The position numbers were made by a program, and so were the translations under genes. Shown here piece after piece: positions 38,187 to 49,241 of a stretch of DNA of 64,000 bases (its first letter is position 1; every line of letters starts with the position of its first letter). The notes below the pieces were generated by a model. It had not been told where the DNA came from. It saw only the letters and a list, made by a program, of their open reading frames with translations, and ran no database searches. Source of the stretch: Paludibacterium sp. (GTDB taxonomy: Bacteria; Pseudomonadota; Gammaproteobacteria; Burkholderiales; Chromobacteriaceae); NCBI RefSeq assembly GCF_019232825.1, contig NZ_JAFAND010000092.1, positions 30,642-94,641 of the forward strand. Direction: 5' to 3'.

Positions 38187-39001
38187 TGCTGATCAACGGC
38201 GCCGCGGATGATCGTCTAGAGGCGGGTGACCGCGGCTTGGCATTCGGCGATGGCGTGTTCCGCACGCTCGCGTGCGTCGATGGCGCACCCCGCCTGTGGC
38301 CCTGGCAGTATGCCTGCTTGGCGCGCGATGCGACGCGTCTGGGTTTGCCGGTGCCCGGCGAGGCGTTGCTGCTGGCTGAGTTGCGTCAAGCGTGCACCGG
38401 GCTGCCGCGCGCCGTCGCCAAAATCACGCTCACCCGCGGCAGCGGTTTGCGCGGCTATGCCATTCCGGCGGATGCGACCGCGACGCGCATCGTGGCGGCG
38501 CATGCTTGGCCCGGTTATCCCGAACACTACGCGCAAGACGGGGTGGCGCTGACCTGGTGCACGCTGCGGCTGGGATTGCAGCCGCGCCTGGCGGGCATCA
38601 AGCACTTGAACCGGCTGGAAAACGTACTGGCAAGAAGCGATCTGAGCGATACATGCGTCGAGGGGTTGCTTTGCGATAGCGATGGCTTGGTGATCGAGGG
38701 CACGCTCTCCAATCTGTTCGTCCTGCGCGACGGCCAGTGGCGCACGCCGCAGCTCGACCGTTGTGGCGTGGCGGGGGCGATGCGCGCCTGGGTGATGGCG
38801 CGATTGCCGGTGGAGGAGGCGAGGCTGCGGCCGGCGGACGTGACGGAGGCCGATCTGCTGTTCGTCTGCAATAGCCTGGCCGGCATCTGGCCGGTGGCGG
38901 ATCTGGATGGACGGCGCTGGCGCGACTTTCAGCCGTTGCGTCCGCTGCAATGGGCGTTGGCGCAAGAATACGCCGTGGCGGCGACACAAAATCGCTTATG
39001 A
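38183..39001 (+). CDS. pabC: Aminodeoxychorismate lyase
   Basis: LINGAADDRLEAGDRGLAFGDGVFRTL; GIKHLNRLENVLAR; 4-nt overlap with pabB. Confidence 0.93.
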   Translation: MMLINGAADDRLEAGDRGLAFGDGVFRTLACVDGAPRLWPWQYACLARDATRLGLPVPGEALLLAELRQACTGLPRAVAKITLTRGSGLRGYAIPADATATRIVAAHAWPGYPEHYAQDGVALTWCTLRLGLQPRLAGIKHLNRLENVLARSDLSDTCVEGLLCDSDGLVIEGTLSNLFVLRDGQWRTPQLDRCGVAGAMRAWVMARLPVEEARLRPADVTEADLLFVCNSLAGIWPVADLDGRRWRDFQPLRPLQWALAQEYAVAATQNRL

Positions 39002-39042
39002 TGTGCTCTGGTTCATGCAATTGTGCTGAAGCGGAGGAGGAC

Positions 39043-39927
39043 ATGGGACGGCAAGGCATCCGGACCTTGGTGGTGGTCGGCGTCGGCTTGATCGGCGGGT
39101 CGTTCGCGCTGGCGCTCAAGCGCGCCGGTCTGGTTGAACGCGTCATCGGTGTCGATCGCTCGGCGGACAACCTGCGGTGCGCGCAGGAGCTCGGCGTGGT
39201 GGATGTGGCCTGCGACGCGTTGGCCTTGGCCGCGGCCGAGGCGGATTTGGTGCTGCTCGCCACGCCGGTGGGGCAGATGGCCGCCTGCCTGAGCGCCATG
39301 GCGCCGACGCTGCCGCCGCACGCGCTGATAACGGATGTTGGCAGCACCAAGGGCAATGTGGTGCGGATCATGCGCGAAACCTTGCCGGATCGGCTCGCCC
39401 GCTGTGTGCCGGCTCATCCGATCGCAGGCTCCGAGCTGTCCGGCGCCGCCGCCGCGCAGTATGGCCTCTATGAAAACCGTGATGTCGTCTTGACGCCGAT
39501 GGCGGAAACCGATCCGTCCGCTGTCGAGACGCTGGCCGCGCTGTGGCGCGCCTGTGGCGCTCATATCGCCGTGCTGGACCCGGATGAGCACGACCGCGTT
39601 TTTGCCGCGGTCAGCCATCTTCCACACCTTTTGGCGTTCAGTTACGTCAACCTGGTTGCGGACAGAGACAATGCCGAGCGCTGCCTGGACTTCGCCTCCA
39701 CGGGCTTTCGCGATTTCACCCGCATTGCCGGCAGCTCGCCGGAGATGTGGCGCGACGTGGCTCTGGCCAATCGTCCGGCGCTCTTGGCCGCGTTGCATGA
39801 TTACCGAGCGGAGTTGGACCGACTGATCGGCGAGGTGGAGGGAGAGGATGGAACGGCGCTGACCAACCGCTTTGGGCGGGCGCGCCAGGTGCGCACGGCG
39901 TGGTATCAGAAATTCCTGCGTAAATGA
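39043..39927 (+). CDS. tyrA: Prephenate dehydrogenase
   Basis: LVVVGVGLIGGSFALALKRAGLVERVIGVDRS; HPIAGSELSGAAAA; HDRVFAAVSHLPHLLAF. Confidence 0.93.
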   Translation: MGRQGIRTLVVVGVGLIGGSFALALKRAGLVERVIGVDRSADNLRCAQELGVVDVACDALALAAAEADLVLLATPVGQMAACLSAMAPTLPPHALITDVGSTKGNVVRIMRETLPDRLARCVPAHPIAGSELSGAAAAQYGLYENRDVVLTPMAETDPSAVETLAALWRACGAHIAVLDPDEHDRVFAAVSHLPHLLAFSYVNLVADRDNAERCLDFASTGFRDFTRIAGSSPEMWRDVALANRPALLAALHDYRAELDRLIGEVEGEDGTALTNRFGRARQVRTAWYQKFLRK

Positions 39928-39951
39928 CAAGGAGGCTTGCGCCCCCATCGT

Positions 39952-40374
39952 TCAATCTTGTCTTGCCTGGCGGATCACCTTCTCCTTGTCGGCCGGCTGC
40001 CAGCCTGGCGGCTTCAACACCTTGCCGTCGGCACGGCGCACCACATGGCCATCGACGCATTTCTTCAGATTGGCCTCATGGATGGCGCGGGTCATCGCCT
40101 CGATCGGCAGGCCCTGCGACAGCAACAGGCCGACTAGTACGTTGAGCACGTCGACGCCCTCGGCGGTTAGTTCTGCCATCAGTCGCGTGCTCATCGCCGT
40201 GTCGGCCGGATCGTGCGCCTTATAGTCCGCGAGCGCTTGCTGAAACTCCTGCCACTCTTCGCCGAGCATGGTTTCCCACATCGTCAGATTTTCCGGCGTG
40301 AAGCGCGGCGCGGTTGGCGCCGGGATGTCGAAGCGGGCGATGAATTCGCGCCGCATGGCGAACAGGTCGCTCAT
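39952..40374 (-). CDS. Nucleotide pyrophosphohydrolase-like (HisE/MazG-type fold) protein
   Basis: [20 protein letters not shown]...[26 protein letters not shown]...IHEANLKK. Confidence 0.75.
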   Translation of the reverse strand: MSDLFAMRREFIARFDIPAPTAPRFTPENLTMWETMLGEEWQEFQQALADYKAHDPADTAMSTRLMAELTAEGVDVLNVLVGLLLSQGLPIEAMTRAIHEANLKKCVDGHVVRRADGKVLKPPGWQPADKEKVIRQARQD

Positions 40375-41666
40375 GCCACGCGCTCCGCCAATGCCGCCAG
40401 GTGCTCGAAATAGTCGGGGAAGGTTTTGGCGACGCATTGGGGGTCGTTGATCACCACTGGCACGCCCATCAATGCAACCAGCGAGAAGCACATCGCCATG
40501 CGGTGGTCGTCGTAGGTGTCGATGACGGCGTTCGGCGTGAGCGCCGCGGGCGGCGTGATGACGATGAAATCGGCCCCTTCCTCCACCACGGCGCCGACTT
40601 TGCGCAGTTCGGCGGCCATGGCGGCAAGCCGGTCGGTTTCCTTGACGCGCCAGCTGCCGATGTTGCGTAGCCTGCTCGTACCGTCGGCGGCCAGCGCCAG
40701 CATCGCCACCGTCATGGCGGCATCGGGAATGTGGTTGAGATCGATGTCCACGGCGCGAATCGCGCCGATTGCGCGCGCCTCGATCCAGTTGTCGCCGTAC
40801 GAGACTTCGGCGCCCATCTGTGCAAGCACTTCTGCGAAGCGCACATCGCCTTGAATGCTGTTGGCGCCGACGCCCTCGACGCGGACAGGGCCTCCCGCCA
40901 GCACCCCGGCGGCTAGAAAATACGAAGCGCTGGAAGCGTCTCCCTCGACCACGATCTCCCCCGGCGACAGGTAGTGCCGCCCTGCCGGAACGGTAAAGGT
41001 TTCCCAGCCACGCTGCTCCACCGTCACGCCGAAGCGACGCATCAGATTGAGGGTGATGTCGATATAGGGCTTGGAAATCAACTCGCCATCCACGCGAATC
41101 GTCGCCTCGTGTCCGGTAATCGGCAGTGCCATTAACAATGCGGTCAGGAACTGACTGGATACCGAACCCTTGATCACGATCTCGCGTCCCGTGTCGATCT
41201 GAGCCGGCGCGATCTCCAGCGGCGGATAGCCGCGGGCGTTGAGGTAGCGGATGTCGGCGCCGGCCTGAGCGAGCGCGTCGACCAGGTCGCCGATCGGCCG
41301 TTCGTGCATGCGCGGCACGCCGGAGAGCCGGTAATGGCCTTGCATCAGCGCCAGCGTTGCCGTGAGCGGTCGGAAGGCGGTGCCGGCATTACCGAGAAAA
41401 AGGTCGGCTGCTTTGACCGGGAAGGTTCCGCCCGTGCCGTCGACGGAAAAATCGCGCGTTTGGCCGATCTGGGCAACCCGCACGCCCAGCAGCTGCAGCG
41501 CGTTGAGCATGTGGTGGATGTCGTCGGAGTCGAGCAAGTCGCGTACCAGGGTTTCGCCCTCGGCCAGCGCCGCCAGAAGCAGGGTCCGGTTGGAGATGCT
41601 TTTCGAGCCCGGCAGTTTAAGGTGCCCGGCTAGACGGGGGATCGGTGCAAGAGACAACTGTTCCAT
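40371..41666 (-). CDS. aroA: 3-phosphoshikimate 1-carboxyvinyltransferase (EPSP synthase)
   Basis: [37 protein letters not shown]. Confidence 0.98.
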   Translation of the reverse strand: MEQLSLAPIPRLAGHLKLPGSKSISNRTLLLAALAEGETLVRDLLDSDDIHHMLNALQLLGVRVAQIGQTRDFSVDGTGGTFPVKAADLFLGNAGTAFRPLTATLALMQGHYRLSGVPRMHERPIGDLVDALAQAGADIRYLNARGYPPLEIAPAQIDTGREIVIKGSVSSQFLTALLMALPITGHEATIRVDGELISKPYIDITLNLMRRFGVTVEQRGWETFTVPAGRHYLSPGEIVVEGDASSASYFLAAGVLAGGPVRVEGVGANSIQGDVRFAEVLAQMGAEVSYGDNWIEARAIGAIRAVDIDLNHIPDAAMTVAMLALAADGTSRLRNIGSWRVKETDRLAAMAAELRKVGAVVEEGADFIVITPPAALTPNAVIDTYDDHRMAMCFSLVALMGVPVVINDPQCVAKTFPDYFEHLAALAERVA

Positions 41667-41737
41667 CGGTGTGAATTCGAGGTAAACATGACAATGTGGT
41701 CGTCCACTCTAACCCGTCAGCCCGCTGATCGCAAATG

Positions 41738-42517
41738 TCACACGCATTGTGTTTTGATTCGCCCATCCCGCCATCGTTTGCGCAACCGGTTGCCCAGCAG
41801 CCTGCCGACCGCCGAGAACAGGTTGGCGAGCGATACCGGCGCCAGCGTGACGAGTCCCTGGCCGTCGCCATAACCGGGGTTGTGGCGCAGGAAGAACCGC
41901 ACCGACGGATGGTCCGACGCCTGCCAGAAAGCGTGGTCGTCTTCCCGGTCCAGTGTGCGCCAGCCGACCGGTACCACCTGTGGCGCGGCCTCGGGGGGCG
42001 CCGGATGGCCGAAATGCGCCAGGCAGCGCTGCAAAAAGTGCCAGCCATCGCTGGAGAGATGGTGTGACGGGCGTGGCCACAGCTTGCGCGCGTACTTGTC
42101 GAATACCAGGTAGCTGGACGGGTGAACCAGCGTGGCGAAGAAATACATGCGGCGCCAGGGGTGGCGCAGACGGTAGGCGAGGAGGGTGCGCAACATGAAC
42201 GGCGCCGTGCGATTGCCGCGCCGGTATTCCGGCAGGAAGCCGGCCTGCGCGCGCATGACGCTGGCCGGCCGGTCGGCGTAGTCGATCGGGAAGAAGTGCA
42301 CGGCGCAGTAGCCGATCACCTGCCCCAACCGGTTGAAGCGCACCTGCAACCGACTGTGCTCGGCGCGGTTTCTCAGTACCTGCTGTTTGAATAGCGGCGG
42401 ATCGGTGCCGTCGAAGATGCGTTGATGCACGGGGAATAGCAGCTCGACCAGCCGATCGGCTTCTTCGTCGGTCAGCGTTTTGACGTCGAGTGTCAGATAG
42501 GGGGATGAGGCATGCAT
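41738..42517 (-). CDS. Hypothetical protein (possible acyltransferase-like)
   Basis: 259-aa ORF with coding character; VIGYCAVHFFPIDYADRPASVMRAQAGFLPEYRRGNRTAPFMLRTLL. Confidence 0.6.
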   Translation of the reverse strand: MHASSPYLTLDVKTLTDEEADRLVELLFPVHQRIFDGTDPPLFKQQVLRNRAEHSRLQVRFNRLGQVIGYCAVHFFPIDYADRPASVMRAQAGFLPEYRRGNRTAPFMLRTLLAYRLRHPWRRMYFFATLVHPSSYLVFDKYARKLWPRPSHHLSSDGWHFLQRCLAHFGHPAPPEAAPQVVPVGWRTLDREDDHAFWQASDHPSVRFFLRHNPGYGDGQGLVTLAPVSLANLFSAVGRLLGNRLRKRWRDGRIKTQCV

Positions 42518-42686
42518 GGCGGTTCCTTGAGTAAGGTTAAGGCCCGCATTGTGACCGGGGGGACGCGGTTCATCTCATGACAAATGTATTGATTGACATG
42601 GTGAAATATTATTTATGTAGATAGGCGAGCCTCGCTGTCGCGGCGGGCTGTCTGTATAATGTCGCGCTTTATTTGGAGCCGCCCGT

Positions 42687-43352
42687 ATGAAAGTTCCCGT
42701 CATCACCATCGATGGTCCGTCCGCTTCCGGCAAGGGAACGGTGGCGGCGTGCGTGGCCTCCCGTCTCGGCTTCCACTACCTCGATTCCGGCAGTCTTTAC
42801 CGTCTGGTGGCGCTTTACGCCGACCGGGTTGGCATCGACTGGGACGACGAGCCGGCGCTCGCGCGCGCCGCGTTGACCTTGCCGGTCGCGTTTTGCGACG
42901 GCGGTGTGTTGCTCGATGGCAACGAGGCGACTGAAGCGATTCGCGCCGAACATATTGGTATCGGCGCCTCTCGCGTCGGCGCCCTGCCGGCGGTGCGGAC
43001 CGCGCTCATGCAGCGCCAGCGGGATTTTCGCGTTGCGCCTGGCTTGGTGACCGATGGGCGGGACATGGGCTCGGTGGTGTTTCCGGATGCCGATCTGAAG
43101 ATATTTCTGACGGCCAGTGCCGACGAACGGGCGACTAGGCGTTATAAGCAGTTGATCGACAAGGGAGAATCTGCTAACCTCCCGCAGATTCGGCAGGATA
43201 TCATCGACCGTGACCAGCGTGATGCCGCGCGACCGGTGGCCCCGCTCCGACAGGAGCCGGATGCCTTGTTGCTCGACACCACCGCACTGACGATCGACCA
43301 AGCCGTCGAAGCGGTGCTGTCATGGTTCGCCGCCAAGTCCTCCGATTGCTGA
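42687..43352 (+). CDS. cmk: Cytidylate kinase
   Basis: VITIDGPSASGKGTVAACVASRLGFHYLDSGSLYR; DGRDMGSVVFPDADLKIFLTAS. Confidence 0.97.
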   Translation: MKVPVITIDGPSASGKGTVAACVASRLGFHYLDSGSLYRLVALYADRVGIDWDDEPALARAALTLPVAFCDGGVLLDGNEATEAIRAEHIGIGASRVGALPAVRTALMQRQRDFRVAPGLVTDGRDMGSVVFPDADLKIFLTASADERATRRYKQLIDKGESANLPQIRQDIIDRDQRDAARPVAPLRQEPDALLLDTTALTIDQAVEAVLSWFAAKSSDC

Positions 43353-43454
43353 TGATTGCTGTTTTGTTGCAGGCCGCGCCGCGCATGTCGCGACGGCGTT
43401 TGTGTTGAACCCTAACCCGCATGCCGTGAGGCATGCAAATGTGAGTATCTGTTA

Positions 43455-45152
43455 ATGACCACCCTCTCCATGGAAAACTTTGCCCAGCTGTTCGAAGAAA
43501 GCCTTTCTCTTCACGACATGCGCGTAGGCGAAGTGATCACCGCCGAAGTGGTTGCGGTTGACGGCAACTTCGTCACCGTGAACGCCGGCCTGAAGTCCGA
43601 ATCCCTGATCCCCGTTGACGAATTCAAGAACGACAAGGGTGATGTCGAAGTCGCTGTCGGCGATTTCGTCACCGTCGCGATCGACGCGCTGGAAAACGGT
43701 TTCGGCGAAACCAAGCTGTCGCGTGAGAAGGCCAAGCGCCTGGCGGCCTGGGTTGAACTGGAAGAAGCGTTGGAAGCCGGCACTATCCTGGCCGGCCTGA
43801 TCAGCGGCAAGGTCAAGGGTGGCCTGACCGTCATGGTCAATGGCATCCGTGCCTTCCTGCCGGGCTCCCTGGTGGACGTTCGCCCGGTGAAGGACACCAC
43901 CCCGTACGAAAACAAGCAAATCGAATTCAAGGTCATCAAGCTCGACCGCAAGCGCAACAACGTGGTTGTATCGCGCCGCGCCGTGCTGGAAGCGACGCTG
44001 GGCGAAGAGCGCAAGGCGCTGCTGGAAACGCTGAAGGAAGGCGCTGTCGTCAAGGGTATCGTCAAGAACATCACCGACTACGGTGCGTTCGTCGACCTGG
44101 GCGGCATCGATGGCCTGCTGCACATCACCGACCTGGCTTGGCGTCGTGTGAAGCACCCGTCCGAAGTTCTGGCCGTGGGCGACGAAGTCGAAGCCAAGGT
44201 ATTGAAGTTCGATCAAGAGAAGAACCGCGTTTCGCTGGGTCTGAAGCAACTGGGCGAAGATCCTTGGGTCGGCCTCTCCCGCCGCTACCCGGCTGGCACC
44301 CGCCTGTTCGGCAAGGTGACCAACCTGACCGACTACGGTGCGTTCGTTGAAATCGAGCAAGGCATCGAAGGCCTGGTACACGTGTCCGAAATGGACTGGA
44401 CCAACAAGAACGTTCATCCGTCCAAGGTGGTTCAAGTTGGCGACGAAGTCGAAGTGATGATCCTCGAGATCGACGAAGACCGCCGCCGCATCAGCCTGGG
44501 CATGAAGCAGTGCATGGCCAATCCGTGGGACGAATTCGCTCAGAACTTCAAGAAGGGCGACAAACTGAAGGGCGCGATCAAGTCGATCACCGACTTCGGC
44601 GTGTTCGTCGGCCTGCCGGGCGGCATCGACGGCCTGGTTCACCTGTCCGACCTGTCTTGGACCGATACCGGCGAAGAAGCCGTCCGTCGCTTCAAGAAGG
44701 GTGACGAAGTCGAAGCGGTTGTTCTGTCCATCGACGTTGAAAAGGAACGCATCTCGCTGGGCATCAAGCAGCTGGAAGGCGATCCGTTCAACAACTACGT
44801 TGCCATGAACGACAAGGGCGCGCTGGTTAAGGGCTCCGTGAAGTCGATCGACGCCAAGGGCGCAGTGATTGCTCTGGATGAAGACGTCGAAGGCTACCTG
44901 CGCGCTTCCGAAGTGTCGCGTGACCGCGTTGAAGACATTCGCACCCACCTGAAGGAAGGTGACGAACTCGAAGCGCTGATCATCGCCGTGGATCGCAAGA
45001 ACCGCTCGATCAGCCTGTCGATCAAAGCGAAGGACGCTCAGGACGAAAGCGTTGCCCTGAAGGGTCTGCAGTCCGAAAACGTGACTGCCGGCACCACCAA
45101 CTTGGGCGCGCTTCTGAAGGCTAAGCTGTCTTCCGGTAACAACGCGGAGTAA
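43455..45152 (+). CDS. rpsA: 30S ribosomal protein S1
   Basis: Repeated S1 motifs ([40 protein letters not shown]...). Confidence 0.99.
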   Translation: MTTLSMENFAQLFEESLSLHDMRVGEVITAEVVAVDGNFVTVNAGLKSESLIPVDEFKNDKGDVEVAVGDFVTVAIDALENGFGETKLSREKAKRLAAWVELEEALEAGTILAGLISGKVKGGLTVMVNGIRAFLPGSLVDVRPVKDTTPYENKQIEFKVIKLDRKRNNVVVSRRAVLEATLGEERKALLETLKEGAVVKGIVKNITDYGAFVDLGGIDGLLHITDLAWRRVKHPSEVLAVGDEVEAKVLKFDQEKNRVSLGLKQLGEDPWVGLSRRYPAGTRLFGKVTNLTDYGAFVEIEQGIEGLVHVSEMDWTNKNVHPSKVVQVGDEVEVMILEIDEDRRRISLGMKQCMANPWDEFAQNFKKGDKLKGAIKSITDFGVFVGLPGGIDGLVHLSDLSWTDTGEEAVRRFKKGDEVEAVVLSIDVEKERISLGIKQLEGDPFNNYVAMNDKGALVKGSVKSIDAKGAVIALDEDVEGYLRASEVSRDRVEDIRTHLKEGDELEALIIAVDRKNRSISLSIKAKDAQDESVALKGLQSENVTAGTTNLGALLKAKLSSGNNAE

Positions 45153-45160
45153 GCGGCAAA

Positions 45161-45487
45161 ATGACCAAGTCTGAGCTGATTGCGAGACTGGCAGAACGCC
45201 TGGCTGAGCGCAATTCTCAGTTGGTCTACAAAGACGCTGAGCTGGCTGTCAAAACCATCCTGGATGCGATGGCCAGCAACTTGTCACAGGGAGAGCGCAT
45301 TGAGATTCGTGGTTTCGGTAGCTTCGACCTGAACTACCGTCCGCCGCGTGTCGGGCGCAACCCCAAGTCGGGAAGTAGCGTCTCGGTTCCTGAGAAGTAT
45401 GTCCCGCATTTCAAGGCGGGCAAGGAACTGCGGGAACGCGTCGACCTGTCGCTGGAATTGCAAACGCCGGTTCGGGAATCCACCTAG
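45161..45487 (+). CDS. ihfB: Integration host factor subunit beta
   Basis: [21 protein letters not shown]...[26 protein letters not shown]. Confidence 0.98.
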   Translation: MTKSELIARLAERLAERNSQLVYKDAELAVKTILDAMASNLSQGERIEIRGFGSFDLNYRPPRVGRNPKSGSSVSVPEKYVPHFKAGKELRERVDLSLELQTPVREST

Positions 45488-45520
45488 GATTGCCACAACC
45501 GATCCGGAAGGATCGAAATA

Positions 45521-45545
45521 CAAACCCCGCCTCGCGCGGGGTTTG
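45521..45545 (+). terminator. Rho-independent terminator downstream of ihfB
   Basis: caaaccccgc...gcggggtttg hairpin. Confidence 0.7.
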
Positions 45546-45657
45546 TCATTCCGGGGCTGGCGGCGCGTCTTTGGCATGTTCTTTGATTAGATGGACTTGG
45601 GTCTCGTCACACGATCGTTTACACTTGCGGTCTAGTCTCTTTCCGCAAAGGAAAAGC

Positions 45658-45948
45658 ATGCGCTATTTACTTCGAATCGTCGAATTGGCCTTGCTGGTGT
45701 TGCTGATCGCCATCACCGTGCAAAACAGCCATATCGTCGAATTCAAATTGTTCTTCGGCCAAAGTTGGCATGCGCCGTTGATCGTTTATCTGCTGGGCTT
45801 CTTCATTGCGGGCGCCGCCGTAGGTCTTTTGGCGACCTTTACCTATTACTTGCGGATGCGGCGCGAACTGTCGCATCTGAAAAAAGAACTGCGCCAACGG
45901 CCGCAAAGCCAGGTCGAGTCGGACCCGAGCGACGCGCTGGTGGAATAA
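45658..45948 (+). CDS. lapA: LapA family protein
   Basis: MRYLLRIVELALLVLLIAITVQNSHIVEFKLFFGQSWHAPLIVYLLGFFIAGAAVGLLA; directly upstream of lapB. Confidence 0.88.
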   Translation: MRYLLRIVELALLVLLIAITVQNSHIVEFKLFFGQSWHAPLIVYLLGFFIAGAAVGLLATFTYYLRMRRELSHLKKELRQRPQSQVESDPSDALVE

Positions 45949-45993
45949 TCCCCGTATTCCGGCGCGACTCCCCGCATTAGGAAAGGAAGCTGT

Positions 45994-47154
45994 TTGGAAC
46001 TCGATCTCTGGTGGCTGCTGCTGCTGCCTGTCTTTTTCTCCTTGGGATGGCTGGCCGCCCGTGTGGACATGCGTACGGTGCTGAAACAAGCGCGGCAGGT
46101 GCCCGTCGGTTTTTTCCGTGGGGTCGACGCGCTGGTGGAGGATCGCACCGATGCCGCCGCGCGCGCGCTGACCGAAGTCGCGCGCGAACAACCCGCGGCG
46201 CTGGAGCTGCAGCTGACGCTGGGCAAGTTGTATCGCAAGCGGGGTGAAAACGACCGTGCCATCCGCCTGCATCAGCGGCTGCTCGACGCGGCCGATTTAC
46301 CGGCCGATCAGCGTGATCCCGTGCGTTTCGAATTGGCGCAGGATTTTCGCAAGGCGGGCTTGGTCGACCGCGCCGAGGAAATTCTGCTGAAACTGTTGCC
46401 AGGCAATATGGGGCGTGCCGCCCGCCGCCAACTGCTCGACATCTATCAGCAGGACCGGGATTGGGAAAAAGCGATCGCTACCGCGCACGAGTTGCAGAGC
46501 GATCTGCACTCTTTCCAGCACGAGGTGGCGCAGTTCCACTGCGAGATGGCGCAAGGGGAGTTGTTCAAATCCAACTATGCCGCAGCCCGAGCGCATGTGC
46601 TCGAAGCGCAGAAGGTCAACCGCAAGTGCGTGCGCGCAAGTCTGCTCTTGGGCGATGTCGAGTTCGCCGAGGGCCGGACCGAGGCGGCGATCGCGGCTTG
46701 GCAGAGCATCGAAAAACAGAATTACGAATATCTGACGATGGCGGCGGAACGGCTGTTCGACGCCTATGAAAAACTCGGACGGCCGTTGGAGGGGATTTCG
46801 CTGCTGCGCGGTTATCAGAAGACCTTCCCCCAGCTGGACATGACCGATCTGCTTTATCAGAAGTTATGCAATTACGAAGGCGATCAGCAGGCGCTGGATG
46901 CCGTGCGCGACGCGGTTCAGGCGCGGCCTTCGCTGTCGGGCGTGTATCGCTTGATCGAGGCGCAAATGGATGCCTTGTCGCCGGAAGGTCGCATGGACGC
47001 GGAACTCGCGCGTGCGTTGATCGCCAAGCACGCGCAACGGCTGTCCGTCCACCGCTGCAAGTGCTGCAACTTCCGCTCGCGCGCCTTCTTCTGGCATTGC
47101 CCCGCCTGCGGTGAATGGGAGAGCTTTACGCCCAACCGTTCCGAGGCGCAATAA
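45994..47154 (+). CDS. lapB: Lipopolysaccharide assembly protein LapB
   Basis: TTG start; TPR repeats; C-terminal rubredoxin-like YRCKCCNF-type motif (HRCKCCNFRSRAFFWHCPACGEW). Confidence 0.94.
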   Translation: MELDLWWLLLLPVFFSLGWLAARVDMRTVLKQARQVPVGFFRGVDALVEDRTDAAARALTEVAREQPAALELQLTLGKLYRKRGENDRAIRLHQRLLDAADLPADQRDPVRFELAQDFRKAGLVDRAEEILLKLLPGNMGRAARRQLLDIYQQDRDWEKAIATAHELQSDLHSFQHEVAQFHCEMAQGELFKSNYAAARAHVLEAQKVNRKCVRASLLLGDVEFAEGRTEAAIAAWQSIEKQNYEYLTMAAERLFDAYEKLGRPLEGISLLRGYQKTFPQLDMTDLLYQKLCNYEGDQQALDAVRDAVQARPSLSGVYRLIEAQMDALSPEGRMDAELARALIAKHAQRLSVHRCKCCNFRSRAFFWHCPACGEWESFTPNRSEAQ

Positions 47155-47169
47155 CATCACGGAGACGAT

Positions 47170-47916
47170 ATGAACCCACTGCTGTCCGCCGAACTCGCGT
47201 TGGAAACCCGCTCGCCGGTGATCGTCGCGCTCGATTTCCAGGATGCGCACGGGGCGCTCGACTTCGCTGCCCGGCTGGATCCGGCCGAGTGCCGGGTTAA
47301 AGTCGGCAAGGAACTCTTTACCGCCTCAGGGCGGGATTTGGTCGAGAGCTTGGTGCTGCGCGGATTCCAGGTCTTCCTCGATCTGAAGTTCCACGATATC
47401 CCCAACACCGTGGCGCAAGCTTGCGTCAGAGCGGCGGATGCCGGCGTATGGATGGTCAACGTCCACGCCAGCGGCGGCCGGCGCATGATGGCGGCCGCGC
47501 GCGAAGCGTTGGCCAATCTGAGCCAGCGTCCCCTGTTGATCGCGGTCACCGTGCTGACCAGCATGGAAGCCGCCGATCTCGCCGATATCGGCATCGAGAC
47601 CGCGCCGGAGGAGCACGTGCTGCGCTTGGCGCGTCTGAGCCGCGACTGCGGTCTGGACGGCGTGGTCTGTTCCGCGCAGGAAGCCATGCTGCTCAAGCGC
47701 GAATTGGGCGCCGCCTTTAAGCTGGTGACCCCGGGCATTCGCCTTTCCGACAGCGCCGCCGACGACCAGCGCCGCGTCATGACGCCGACGGCCGCGCTGG
47801 CCGCCGGCGCGGATTACCTGGTGATCGGCCGACCGATCACCCGTGCCGACCATCCGCAGGATGTGTTGCACAAGATCAATCACGACATTGAGCTTTTCCG
47901 AAAGAAACAATCATGA
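47170..47916 (+). CDS. pyrF: Orotidine 5'-phosphate decarboxylase
   Basis: [51 protein letters not shown]. Confidence 0.97.
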   Translation: MNPLLSAELALETRSPVIVALDFQDAHGALDFAARLDPAECRVKVGKELFTASGRDLVESLVLRGFQVFLDLKFHDIPNTVAQACVRAADAGVWMVNVHASGGRRMMAAAREALANLSQRPLLIAVTVLTSMEAADLADIGIETAPEEHVLRLARLSRDCGLDGVVCSAQEAMLLKRELGAAFKLVTPGIRLSDSAADDQRRVMTPTAALAAGADYLVIGRPITRADHPQDVLHKINHDIELFRKKQS

Positions 47917-49232
47917 AAATCACAGTTATCGGTTCCGGTTATGTGGGTCTAGTGACGGGCACCTGTCTGGCAGAAGTCGGCAACCATGTCTGCTGCCTGG
48001 ATCTGGACGCCAAGAAGATCGACACGCTCAAGAAGGGGGGCATCCCCATCTTCGAACCGGGCCTGGAAGACATGGTGCGCCGCAACGTCGAAGCCGGGCG
48101 TCTGATCTTCACCACCGACGTGGTCGAGTCGGTGGCCTTTGGTGAAGTACAGTTCATCGCCGTGGGCACGCCGCCGGATGAAGACGGTTCGGCCGACCTG
48201 CAATACGTGCTGTCCGCCGCGCGCAACATCGGTCGCCACATGACCGACTATAAGGTCGTGGTCGACAAGTCGACCGTGCCGGTCGGTACCGCCGACAAGG
48301 TTAAAGCCGTGCTGGCGGAGGAACTGGCCGCGCGTGGGCAGACCGTGCCGTTCAGCGTGGTGTCCAACCCCGAGTTTCTGAAGGAAGGGGCCGCGATCGA
48401 GGACTTCATGAAGCCGGACCGTATCGTGGTCGGCGCCGAAGACGATCGCGCCATCGACACCATGCGCCGTCTGTATGCGCCGTTCCAGCGCAATCATGAG
48501 CGCTTGTACTTCATGGACGTGCGCTCGGCCGAACTGACCAAGTATGCCGCCAACGCCATGCTGGCCACGCGTATTTCCTTTATGAACGAGCTGGCCAATC
48601 TGGCCGAGACACTGGGCGCCGACATTGAACTCGTGCGTAAGGGCATCGGCTCCGACCCGCGCATCGGCTACCACTTCCTTTACCCCGGCACCGGCTACGG
48701 CGGGTCCTGCTTCCCCAAGGACGTCAAGGCATTGATCCGCACCGGGCAGGACAACGGCCATACGCTGCGCGTACTCGAAGCGGTGGAGGAAGCGAACGAC
48801 ATTCAGAAGCACCGCCTGGTAGAGAAGGTGGCCAAACGCTTTGGCGACGATCTGACCGGTCGCCGATTCGCCATTTGGGGGCTGGCGTTCAAGCCCAATA
48901 CCGACGACATGCGTGAGGCCGCTTCGCGCGTCATCATTCACGAGCTGGCCGCACGTGGCGCCGAGGTCGTCGCCTACGATCCGGTGGCCATGGAGGAAGC
49001 GCGCCGCGTGATCGGCGACAATCCGCGCCTGCATTTCGCGCCCGATATGATGAGCGCGCTCGCCGGCGCCGACGCCTTGCTGATCGTGACCGAATGGAAA
49101 ATGTTCCGTAGCCCGGACTTTGACCAGATCAAGGCGGCGCTCAAGACGCCGTCCATTTTCGACGGCCGAAACATGTACGATCCGGAATGGGTGCGGCAGC
49201 AAGGTTTCGACTATCAGGCCATCGGCCGGTAA
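47913..49232 (+). CDS. ugd: UDP-glucose 6-dehydrogenase
   Basis: [48 protein letters not shown]. Confidence 0.96.
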   Translation: MKITVIGSGYVGLVTGTCLAEVGNHVCCLDLDAKKIDTLKKGGIPIFEPGLEDMVRRNVEAGRLIFTTDVVESVAFGEVQFIAVGTPPDEDGSADLQYVLSAARNIGRHMTDYKVVVDKSTVPVGTADKVKAVLAEELAARGQTVPFSVVSNPEFLKEGAAIEDFMKPDRIVVGAEDDRAIDTMRRLYAPFQRNHERLYFMDVRSAELTKYAANAMLATRISFMNELANLAETLGADIELVRKGIGSDPRIGYHFLYPGTGYGGSCFPKDVKALIRTGQDNGHTLRVLEAVEEANDIQKHRLVEKVAKRFGDDLTGRRFAIWGLAFKPNTDDMREAASRVIIHELAARGAEVVAYDPVAMEEARRVIGDNPRLHFAPDMMSALAGADALLIVTEWKMFRSPDFDQIKAALKTPSIFDGRNMYDPEWVRQQGFDYQAIGR

Positions 49233-49241
49233 GAGGGCGCC

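Noticed and set aside
43452-44948. 498-aa antisense ORF over rpsA
   Set aside because: Repeat structure simply mirrors the S1 domain repeats on the plus strand
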